Below are positions 15,115-22,827 of a stretch of DNA of 64,000 nucleotides, piece after piece. The stretch spans positions 1 through 64,000 of the forward strand of contig NZ_JAMQVC010000003.1 of assembly GCF_023721415.1 (NCBI RefSeq). Direction: 5' to 3'. The number at the start of each line of letters is the position of its first letter. Position 1 is the first letter of the stretch. Source of the DNA: Galbibacter mesophilus (GTDB lineage Bacteria; Bacteroidota; Bacteroidia; Flavobacteriales; Flavobacteriaceae). Position numbers and translations under genes: made by a program. Under the pieces are notes generated by a model that did no database searches, was not told the origin of the DNA, and worked only from the letters and a program-made list of their open reading frames with translations.

Positions 15115-16560
15115 TTACCCAATCTGTTTTTCCAATTTAATTTTTTTAAAGTTTGTTTTCGGAGCGTCACACATAGAACAAGTGTAATTTTCAGGTAATT
15201 TTTCAAAGGCTGTGTTTGGTGGAATTGCTTGGGTGTGGTCACCGTATTTAGCATCGTAAATTGTTAAGCAATCTTGACATTGATGAGCTTCTGAGATCAT
15301 TTCCTTTTTAATCTCTGTTGTCTCCTCTTTCGGACTGCTTTGTTCTTCTCCCAACTGTTCAAAATACATTTTACTGAGCTCCATCAATAAACCGGGCAGC
15401 TCTACTTTATCAATGTCTTGCACATGGGTAATATACTCCAAAGTATTTGGGTCGAAGTTTTTTGCATACAGCAAATTATAAGTGTCCCGAATGGTAAAAT
15501 TACCGGGAATTTTAGGCTGCTTGTTTTTTTCAACTACAATGGAAGTAAAATAATACGCTTTTTTGGTGTAATAAGTAATTCCAAAGGTGAGTCCGTACGT
15601 ACTGATGTCGTTTTGGTCGAAATTGGAGACTAAGTATTTTTTCAGTTTTAAAGCTTCTTTATTGGCTACCGGTAGATGCCAATTAAGCTCCAACAAAGAA
15701 TGGCGAACGTTAATTCCTCTTTTTCCAAGGAATTTTTCCCACTTCAGTTTAAATTCTGATTGTATTCCTTTTATAATAAACGACTTCCACGGGGTGATAC
15801 AAATTTTTCCAATTTTGCACTCCGCACACAGGTCGCACATGTCTTTTAAGAAACTTAGATCGTATTTGTTATTTCTCCAATACAAGCCAAGCCAATATTT
15901 GTCCGTTCCCATTTTGTTCATGCCTTCGTAATAAGGGAAGGGGTGAAATGGTACATGCAATGGAGTATCTATGGTTCTGTTATTGGTGTCGATTGCGTCG
16001 TTTACCAAGTCAAAAATCATTTCAACTGTTTCCGGTTCTTCCTGTAATACGTTTTCAATAGCCAAAGAAACTTTTGCAATATCCCAACTATAAATTAATG
16101 CAGGGTAAGAAACTACTTTTTCCCAATGAGGGAGGCGTATGTTTAAAAACCAGTAATCTTCGTGGTTGGAGGCTACAAAATTTAAGTGACCTGTAAAAAG
16201 AGGGACTAAGCGCTGTTTTGGATCAACAATGTTGATTTTCAGTGTTGGATGATGCCTAAATTGCTCTAAAATATAAAGGTAGCGATCGCCAGTAAGCCAA
16301 GGAGTTTTCGGGAAAATATCAGCAGAAACATACGAACAAACAATATTTTCGGAGCCGCTTTCGTCGGGGGCAATCCATTCCATGGCATTGAAATTGGATA
16401 GATTTTCTTCAGTAATCTGTTTGGAAAATAGAATGTCTTGCCTTGAACCAAAAGAAATACTTTTTAGTCCGGCATTTTCTGCTGCGACGGCAATAGTCTT
16501 TAATTCGCCAGGCGATAAAACGCCTCCTTTTATGATGAGTCTGTTGAGTTCCTTTTTCAT
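15115..16560 (-). CDS. Nitrite/sulfite reductase-like protein with C-terminal rubredoxin domain
   Basis: A 481-residue protein of the nitrate cluster. The N-terminus (RLIIKGGVLSPGELKTIAVAAENAGL...FGSRQDILF) looks like the ferredoxin-like half-domain of nitrite/sulfite reductases. A cysteine cluster at 242, 245, 248 and 254 precedes TPWKSFIIKG, a segment reminiscent of siroheme enzymes and CobG. After a Glu/Lys-rich linker the last ~55 residues are a rubredoxin with Cys428, Cys431, Cys461 and Cys464. I use the ATG at 16560, 12 bases after the nitrate reductase stop. The canonical C-x5-C...C-x3-C siroheme/4Fe4S pattern is not seen, so catalysis is uncertain; an electron-transfer or accessory role in nitrate reduction is inferred. 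Confidence 0.75.
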   Translation of the reverse strand: MKKELNRLIIKGGVLSPGELKTIAVAAENAGLKSISFGSRQDILFSKQITEENLSNFNAMEWIAPDESGSENIVCSYVSADIFPKTPWLTGDRYLYILEQFRHHPTLKINIVDPKQRLVPLFTGHLNFVASNHEDYWFLNIRLPHWEKVVSYPALIYSWDIAKVSLAIENVLQEEPETVEMIFDLVNDAIDTNNRTIDTPLHVPFHPFPYYEGMNKMGTDKYWLGLYWRNNKYDLSFLKDMCDLCAECKIGKICITPWKSFIIKGIQSEFKLKWEKFLGKRGINVRHSLLELNWHLPVANKEALKLKKYLVSNFDQNDISTYGLTFGITYYTKKAYYFTSIVVEKNKQPKIPGNFTIRDTYNLLYAKNFDPNTLEYITHVQDIDKVELPGLLMELSKMYFEQLGEEQSSPKEETTEIKKEMISEAHQCQDCLTIYDAKYGDHTQAIPPNTAFEKLPENYTCSMCDAPKTNFKKIKLEKQIG

Positions 16561-16571
16561 TGCATTAAATT

Positions 16572-19500
16572 TTAAGCTAACACGCTGCTGTTCTTTAGAA
16601 TTTCCCTCACTTCCGTTTTGCAACTTCCACAGCCCAACCCGGCACCAGTTTGTTTGCAAAGCGTTGTAAAGTCTTCACATCCTTGATTAATGGCTTCTTC
16701 AATATTCCCGGCACCCACTTGGCTACAGGAACATATTAATTTTCCTATAACGGGCTTTGTATTGTTGGAACCGCGAAGTAGAGTATTTCTTTTATCCGAC
16801 AATTCCACTTTCCCTTCAATCATTTCTTTAAATTCAGCAAACTCATTTTTATCGCCCATTAAAATAGCGCCAATAAGTAAATCGTCTTTTACAATGCATT
16901 TTTTATAGTATCGCTTGCTAACATCCGTAAAAATTATTTCTTCGTAACTGGTATCATTTTCAGGAATATTAATGTCGCCTATACTGCACAGATTCAAGTC
17001 GTTGAACTTTAAAATATTCATCAATACAGAACCTTTGTAATTACTGCTTACGTCGCCTGCAATAAAATTGGAAAGAATATTTGCTTGCTCTTCTGCTGCG
17101 GAAGTAATTCCGAATAAATTATTATTAAACTGTGCTATTTCGCCAATGGCAAAAATAGAAGTGTCGGAAGTTTGTAGGTGTTGGTTTATCTTGATTCCCC
17201 TACCACATTCAATTCCTGCTTGTTTGGCAATTTCAATGTTTGGCCGCGTTCCAATGGCGTAAACAATGGCATGTGCATTGAAGGTTTTTCCACTTTTTAA
17301 AGTAATGGACAGCTCTCCGCTTTCATCATCATCAAAAACGGTGCTAACTTCATTATCAAAATAAATTTGAACACCTCTTTCCTGTACGTCCAACGCTAAA
17401 AGTTTGCTGGAAATTTTGTCCAATTGTCGTTCCATTAATCTGGAAGAACGCTGTACAATGGTAATTCTAACTCCTTGATGCTTTAAAGCTGCAGCCAACT
17501 CCAATCCTAATAATCCGCCCCCAACAATAACCACATGTTGTTCTTCCACTGGAAGATTGGTTTTTTCTAAATGCGATTTAAATTCATCAGCATCTGTTTT
17601 GCTGCGCAGCGTAAAACGACCGGGCAAATCCAGTTGCACATCATTGGGTACAAAAGCTCTACTTCCCGTAGCCAAAATAAGCTTGTCGTAGTGATGTGTT
17701 TCACCGTAAGAGTCGGTAATGGTTTTTTCTTCTTTGCTTATTTGTTCTACGGAAGTATTCCCGTGCAAGTGTATTTGAAGTTTACTTAATTCCTTGTTTT
17801 TTATTTTCTGAAGTTGCTCCCAAGAAAGTTCTTCAGTAACGTATTCCGGTAATAAAACACGATTGTAAAATGGATGTTGCTCTTGGGAGAAAACATGAAT
17901 TTCATCAGAAGAATTATGCTCACGATAGTTCTGTACAAACCTGAATGCCGCTGCTCCCGCACCCACGACAATTATTTTTTCTTTCGCTTTTTTATATTTC
18001 GTAACCGATACCGCCGTGAATTTAAAGTCAGGTTCTTTAGATTGTGGATCTACGATATTATTGGTAAGGTTATTCGCTCTGTTGAGGTCGCTCTTTAAAA
18101 TTTTACCCCAATGCATGGGGATAAAAACCACGCCTTCCCGTACCGCATCGGTTACTTTAGTACGAAGACGAACAACACCATTTTTACTTTTAATTTCGGC
18201 AATATCCCCATTTTTTAGTTGATACAGATATGCGTCCACAGGATTTATTTCCAAAAGTGGAGTAGGGTAGTGCGTATGCAAACGGGATACTTTTCCTGTT
18301 TTTGTCATCGTGTGCCATTGGTCCCTTACTCGCCCGGTAGTGAGAATTAGCGGGTAATTGCTATCGGGTTTTATGGAGGCATTTTCCGTACTGTAGGGAA
18401 CGTTGAAGATAGCTTTTTGCGAAGGGGTGTAAAACTTCCTATCCTCAAAAAGTCGTTTTGTTCCGGGATGTCTGTATTCTGGAACAGGCCATTGGATAGT
18501 CCCTTCTTTCTTTAGTCGATCGTAATTCAAAAAGGAAATATCGATATTCGTTCCTTTTGTCATATCGCAATATTCCCTGTAGATTTCTTCGGTAGCATTG
18601 TAATTAAATCCACGAAAGCCCATTTTATTGGCAAAATCGCATAAGATTTCCACATCGGGTCTGGCTTCGCCGGGTGCGTTCAATGATTTTGGGAGATAGG
18701 AAATCCTTCTTTCGGAATTGGTCATCGTACCCTCTTTTTCCAACCAAGCCGCGGCTGGAAGCAACAAATCAGCCAGTTTAGTAGTGTCGGATTTATGGGA
18801 GATATCCTGTACAACCACAAATTTGGCATTTTTCAATGCTTTTTCAACCTTTCTTGCATTGGGCATACTCACAAGCGGATTGGTACAAACAATCCATACA
18901 GCTTTCAATTTTCCTTTTTCAAGCGCATCAAACATTTCGGTTGCCGTGTAACCAGGTTTCCCCGAAATACTATTTACACCCCAAAATTGAGCCACTTCCT
19001 TTCGGTGGTCTTCGTTCAACAAATTTTTATGGGCCGCCAATAAATTGGCCATTCCACCTACCTCTCGACCGCCCATGGCGTTTGGTTGTCCAGTAAGCGA
19101 AAAAGGACCAGAACCGGGCTTTCCAATTTGTCCGGTAATTAGCGATAGATTCAGTAAAGAAAAGTTTTTGTCGGTGCCCACCACACTTTGGTTAAGTCCC
19201 ATGGCCCACATGCTAATAAATCCTTTAGAAAGACCTATCATGTCGGCCGCTTTTTTTATATCGTTTACCGAAACCCCGCAAATAGTTGCCGCTTTTTTAA
19301 GGGACGTTTCTAAAATTTGCTGTTTGTATTTCTGAAAATTCTCGGAGTGGTTTTTAATAAAATCATAGTCAATTAACCCACGTTCCAACAGTCTTCTGCC
19401 AATGGCATTGTACAAAGTAATATCTGTTCCGGGGATAATTTGTAGGTGAAGATCAGCAAAATTGGCAGAGTCCGTTTTACGGGGATCTACTACTATTATT

Positions 19501-20093
19501 TTGACGTTCGGATTTTCTTCTTTGTGCTTTTCAATTCTTCGGAATAGGATTGGATGACAAAAAGCAGGATTCGCACCAGCTATTAAAAAACAATCTGCTA
19601 ATTCAATATCGTCATAACAAATAGGCACAGAATCTTCCCCAAACGTTTTTTTATAACCAACCACTGCAGAACTCATACAAAGCCTAGAATTGGTATCGAT
19701 ATTATTAGTGCCTAAAAAACCTTTGCTGAGTTTATTGGCAATGTAATATTCTTCCGTTAAACACTGCCCAGATACGTAGAAACCCACACTATCCGGGCCG
19801 TGCTTTTTAATGATGGATTTGAAAACTGAAGCCGCTCTTTCCATGGCATCATTCCATGAAACGCGTTCTCTTGGGTGCGATTTGCTCCATCGCATTTCTG
19901 GGTATAAAATTCTATCTGAAGTATCGTTGGCAACGTAATGAAGGTTCATGCCTTTAGAACACAACATACCTTTGTTAACAGGATGGTCTTTGTCCCCTTC
20001 TACGGTGACTCTATTTTGTGCATCCTTTTTAACAATTATTCCGCAGCCAACACCACAATAAGAACAGGTGGTTTTTACTTCTTCTTTCAACAT
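16572..20093 (-). CDS. Assimilatory nitrate reductase fused to FAD/NAD reductase and [2Fe-2S] domains
   Basis: A 1173-residue fusion. Residues 1-690 are a bis-MGD molybdoenzyme: the N-terminal 4Fe4S ligands are Cys10, Cys13, Cys17 and Cys45, and the likely Mo ligand is Cys139 in SRLCMSSAV. Residues about 705-1090 form an NirB-like pyridine-nucleotide-disulfide reductase module with FAD motif GAGAAA (711-716) and NAD motif GGGLLG (858-863). The C-terminus is a BFD-like [2Fe-2S] domain with Cys1121, Cys1123, Cys1155 and Cys1158. It should reduce nitrate to nitrite with NAD(P)H on one cytoplasmic polypeptide, combining the NasB and NasC roles of Bacillus-type systems. No Tat leader is present, as expected for an assimilatory enzyme. 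Confidence 0.93.
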   Translation of the reverse strand: MLKEEVKTTCSYCGVGCGIIVKKDAQNRVTVEGDKDHPVNKGMLCSKGMNLHYVANDTSDRILYPEMRWSKSHPRERVSWNDAMERAASVFKSIIKKHGPDSVGFYVSGQCLTEEYYIANKLSKGFLGTNNIDTNSRLCMSSAVVGYKKTFGEDSVPICYDDIELADCFLIAGANPAFCHPILFRRIEKHKEENPNVKIIVVDPRKTDSANFADLHLQIIPGTDITLYNAIGRRLLERGLIDYDFIKNHSENFQKYKQQILETSLKKAATICGVSVNDIKKAADMIGLSKGFISMWAMGLNQSVVGTDKNFSLLNLSLITGQIGKPGSGPFSLTGQPNAMGGREVGGMANLLAAHKNLLNEDHRKEVAQFWGVNSISGKPGYTATEMFDALEKGKLKAVWIVCTNPLVSMPNARKVEKALKNAKFVVVQDISHKSDTTKLADLLLPAAAWLEKEGTMTNSERRISYLPKSLNAPGEARPDVEILCDFANKMGFRGFNYNATEEIYREYCDMTKGTNIDISFLNYDRLKKEGTIQWPVPEYRHPGTKRLFEDRKFYTPSQKAIFNVPYSTENASIKPDSNYPLILTTGRVRDQWHTMTKTGKVSRLHTHYPTPLLEINPVDAYLYQLKNGDIAEIKSKNGVVRLRTKVTDAVREGVVFIPMHWGKILKSDLNRANNLTNNIVDPQSKEPDFKFTAVSVTKYKKAKEKIIVVGAGAAAFRFVQNYREHNSSDEIHVFSQEQHPFYNRVLLPEYVTEELSWEQLQKIKNKELSKLQIHLHGNTSVEQISKEEKTITDSYGETHHYDKLILATGSRAFVPNDVQLDLPGRFTLRSKTDADEFKSHLEKTNLPVEEQHVVIVGGGLLGLELAAALKHQGVRITIVQRSSRLMERQLDKISSKLLALDVQERGVQIYFDNEVSTVFDDDESGELSITLKSGKTFNAHAIVYAIGTRPNIEIAKQAGIECGRGIKINQHLQTSDTSIFAIGEIAQFNNNLFGITSAAEEQANILSNFIAGDVSSNYKGSVLMNILKFNDLNLCSIGDINIPENDTSYEEIIFTDVSKRYYKKCIVKDDLLIGAILMGDKNEFAEFKEMIEGKVELSDKRNTLLRGSNNTKPVIGKLICSCSQVGAGNIEEAINQGCEDFTTLCKQTGAGLGCGSCKTEVREILKNSSVLA

Positions 20094-20253
20094 TGATATC
20101 TCTATTTTAACTCAGAAAACGTTAATTTTCTTACTGAGTTCTCTCTAAATTCCGTTTTTTTATCCTGAAATGAAACAGGGGGCATTAATTATTGCTGATG
20201 ATATAATTTTCTAAGGGTTAGATTTCTATATTCTCATTTATCCCTTAAAAACA

Positions 20254-21678
20254 TTAACCATTTGCGGTAACAAGTTTACCAGAAGTGGCCTGCATTTCTT
20301 CTTGCGCTATTTTTTCATCTTGGGAAGAGAAACGAATAGCCAATGCACTTATTCCTGTTACTACCACCAGCATTCCAATCATTAAATAACCACTGGAAAC
20401 CGCATTTGCAGCTGCCTCCGATTGGGCCGCTTTTATAATAGCTTCTCCCAGCCCTTGATTCTCTGCAATAGCTGCTTTTTCTGCTACTGCCGATTTAGAT
20501 TTTAGCAATAATGCTGCTAGGAATGCACCCACATTTCCACCAGCGCCTACAATTCCGGAAATAGATCCGATAGCTTTTTTATTTATAAAAGGCACCACAG
20601 AAAAAGTAGCTCCTTCCGCCATTTGCGTGGAAAGACTAAAAGCTATCAAGAATATGATTCCGGCAATTAGGCTGGTCATTGTGGAAAAAACCGTCAGCAT
20701 AATACCTTCAACGGTTAAAATGGCCACTAAAAATAGCACTCTACCTCTCAAACCTTTTAATTTTCCGAAGCGATCGCCAAAGAAACCACCTAATGTTCGT
20801 GCAAAAATGTTCATTAAGGCGAAGGATAAAACGATATTTCCAGCGGTAAGTCTGTCTAATTGAAAAGTATTTTGAAGATAATCGTCCATGGTTCCATAAA
20901 CGGTTAGTTCGATTCCGAAGCAAGCGGCGTACACCACAAATAAAATCCAAACCCTATAATCTTTAACAGCTTCTAAAAAGCCAACTTCATCTTTTTTTGC
21001 ATTTGGAAGTTTTTTCCCTTCCTCTTTTAGCTCTTTAACATTTCCTTCCGGAGTATCTTGGGTAAAAAAATAATACACCAATCCCATCAAAAAGCAAGAA
21101 GAACCAGCGATTACCATTGCATATCGCCAAGCTTCCGATTCTGCTACTCCAAAACTTATAACCGCTGCTGCAATTAATGGCATCCCCAAACGATTGGCAC
21201 CACCACCTAGATTTCCCCAACCGGCAGAAGTTGCGTTGGCCGTCCCAACTATATTAGAAGCGAACATCAGGGAAGTGTGCACTTGTGTAATTACAAAGGA
21301 TGCGCCAATAAAACCAATAAGGAATCGGCATACTAAAAATTGAAAGGGTGTTACGGCCAATCCGCTTAAAATTACAGGAATGGAGCCTAATACCAATAGC
21401 CAAGTATAGCATAATCTCGGCCCGTACTTGTCGCAGAGTTTGCCTATTAGCAATCGGGCGAAAACGGTTCCCGTAACTGCTAAAATAACTGAATTCCATT
21501 TTTGGTCGGGTGTTAATCCCAGTTCTTTTACTACGTCTGGCATAAACGGAACAATCCCGAACCAAGAGAAAAAACATAGAAAGAATGCAAAAGAGGAAAT
21601 CCAAAATGTTCTAATAGGAACACTTTTCAGGTCGGTAAGGTTTAGTTTCGTTGCTTTGGTGGTTACTGTTGTCTTCAT
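20254..21678 (-). CDS. Nitrate/nitrite MFS transporter (NarK/NasA type)
   Basis: A 474-residue major facilitator with about 12 membrane helices. The nitrate-porter signatures are visible: the glycine-rich GWGNLGGGANRLGMPL segment after helix 4 and the second motif GIVGAGGNVGAFLAALLL. The segment FARLLIGKLCDKYGPRLCY matches the MFS loop 2-3 motif. It imports nitrate or exchanges nitrate and nitrite across the inner membrane. It is followed by the nitrate reductase fusion gene (160-base gap, same strand) and preceded by a cluster of palindromes that probably control it. A ~60-residue insertion with an Ala/Glu-rich segment separates the last helices. Confidence 0.93.
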   Translation of the reverse strand: MKTTVTTKATKLNLTDLKSVPIRTFWISSFAFFLCFFSWFGIVPFMPDVVKELGLTPDQKWNSVILAVTGTVFARLLIGKLCDKYGPRLCYTWLLVLGSIPVILSGLAVTPFQFLVCRFLIGFIGASFVITQVHTSLMFASNIVGTANATSAGWGNLGGGANRLGMPLIAAAVISFGVAESEAWRYAMVIAGSSCFLMGLVYYFFTQDTPEGNVKELKEEGKKLPNAKKDEVGFLEAVKDYRVWILFVVYAACFGIELTVYGTMDDYLQNTFQLDRLTAGNIVLSFALMNIFARTLGGFFGDRFGKLKGLRGRVLFLVAILTVEGIMLTVFSTMTSLIAGIIFLIAFSLSTQMAEGATFSVVPFINKKAIGSISGIVGAGGNVGAFLAALLLKSKSAVAEKAAIAENQGLGEAIIKAAQSEAAANAVSSGYLMIGMLVVVTGISALAIRFSSQDEKIAQEEMQATSGKLVTANG

Positions 21679-21712
21679 CTGTTTTGAGATTTTTGATTTT
21701 CAATTGGTTAAC

Positions 21713-21720
21713 CGAAATAA
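21713..21720 (-). promoter_or_regulatory. Possible -7 box for narK (TTATTTCG)
   Basis: Minus-strand TTATTTCG is a 7-of-8 match to TAnnTTCG/TTTG, 35 bases before the ATG. The palindromes at 21755-21834 would lie roughly 50-130 bases upstream of the resulting start site, positions that suit an activator. Confidence 0.4.
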
Positions 21721-21754
21721 TCGGCGATAACAGTAATTGGATTAATATTTTTAA

Positions 21755-21873
21755 AATACGTATTCCAATACTTAAATTTCAATGATAAAATTAAGTATTA
21801 ATACTTAATAAATAAAATATAAATACGTATTTATTTGATTTTTAATGAAAAAGGATTTTTAAGTATTTAAAAT
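21755..21873. promoter_or_regulatory. Cluster of palindromic operators upstream of narK
   Basis: Four palindromic or near-palindromic sites sit in about 120 bases. AATACGTATT (21755-21764) is perfect over 10 bases. TTAAGTATTAATACTTAA (21791-21808) is perfect over 18 bases. ATAAATACGTATTTAT (21819-21834) is perfect over 16 bases. TTTAAGTATTTAAA (about 21859) is partial. The 18-mer core TAAGTA-N4-TACTTA occurs again directly upstream of nirB at 30441-30456. TACTTA resembles the NarL/NarP heptamer TACYYMT, so the NarL-like regulator encoded at 22092 is the natural candidate binder; this is inference. Confidence 0.6.
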
Positions 21874-21920
21874 GAGGTATTTTGAAAAATGGTTGAAGAA
21901 AACTATAAAAATGATTTTTT

Positions 21921-21976
21921 TGCTAGATGCTAGATGCTAGATGCTAGATGCTAGATGCTGGATGCTAGATGCTGGA
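21921..21976. repeat. Heptanucleotide tandem repeat (GCTAGAT)n
   Basis: Seven to eight uninterrupted or once-mutated copies of GCTAGAT/GCTGGAT lie between the narK operator cluster and the 3' end of the NarL-like regulator gene. Short exact repeats like this vary in copy number by strand slippage. I see no coding role. Confidence 0.9.
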
Positions 21977-22091
21977 AGTCTGCAGACAGAGGTCGAAAGC
22001 CGGAGGCTGGATTTGGAGCCTTTTCCTTTTTAACTGCTGAAATGTTTACGTATTTTGATTTTAGATTTGAGATGGTTTGGAGCAGGATTTT

Positions 22092-22751
22092 TCACGCAAA
22101 ACCATACATGCGCGCTTTGTTAGCAAGTTCAATCTGATTTTTAACATCCAGTTTTTTCATCAAATTAAATCTGTGGACTTCGGCAGTGCGCTTGCTGATT
22201 TTTAATTCTTCGGCAATTTCTTTGTTGCTTAGTCCTTTTAAAACGTGTGTAAGAATTTGTTTTTCACGCTTCGTAAGGTTAAAATCGGCTTCTATGGTTG
22301 CTGTATCCGTTTTTTCGATAGGTTTTCCATCCACAAAATTGTTGATGATAATGGAAGATACATCTCCAGTAAAATACTTTCCGCCGTCTGCAACCGTGTG
22401 TAAGGCTTTTAGGAATTCTTCTTTGCTAGAACCTTTCAATAAATAACCATCGGCTCCAGCTTGAATAGATTGAACAACATATTCTTCGGAATCGTGCATG
22501 GAAAGTACCAAAGCTTTCACTTCAGGAGAAGACTTTTTAAGATGCTTTACCACTTCGATTCCGTTCATTTCCGGCATACGGATATCAACGACCAGCAAAT
22601 CGGGTTTGTGGTTGGCAATAATTTCCAGTGCCTCCTTCCCATTGGAAGCTTCATCAATTACTTTTATGGATTGATCATCTTCTAAAATGGATTTAATGCC
22701 GTCCCTTACCAGCACATGGTCGTCTGCCAAAACTATATTTATAGTGTTCAT
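22092..22751 (-). CDS. NarL/LuxR-family response regulator
   Basis: A 219-residue two-domain regulator: a receiver with DD at 10-11, phospho-acceptor Asp56 in VVDIRMPEMNG, and Lys in GYLLKGSSKEE; then a LuxR-type helix-turn-helix (about 150-215) with LTKREKQILTHVLKGLSNKEIAEELKIS. It is likely the output of the nitrate-type kinase at 24934, from which it is separated by a large lipoprotein gene. It lies upstream of narK on the same strand and probably controls the nitrate genes. The segment before its ATG contains TAAGTA (22782-22787) and TACTTA (22804-22809), perhaps an autoregulatory site. Confidence 0.92.
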   Translation of the reverse strand: MNTINIVLADDHVLVRDGIKSILEDDQSIKVIDEASNGKEALEIIANHKPDLLVVDIRMPEMNGIEVVKHLKKSSPEVKALVLSMHDSEEYVVQSIQAGADGYLLKGSSKEEFLKALHTVADGGKYFTGDVSSIIINNFVDGKPIEKTDTATIEADFNLTKREKQILTHVLKGLSNKEIAEELKISKRTAEVHRFNLMKKLDVKNQIELANKARMYGFA

Positions 22752-22827
22752 TTCCCGTTCTAAGTGTTAGAATTTCTAAACTAAGTACTAAAGTACGGAA
22801 AAATACTTATTCTGCATCAATGACTGA

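Noticed and set aside
16382-19335. Several plus-strand frames of 60-110 codons over the nitrate reductase region
   Set aside because: They are shadows of the minus-strand genes for nitrate reductase and the rubredoxin-tailed protein.
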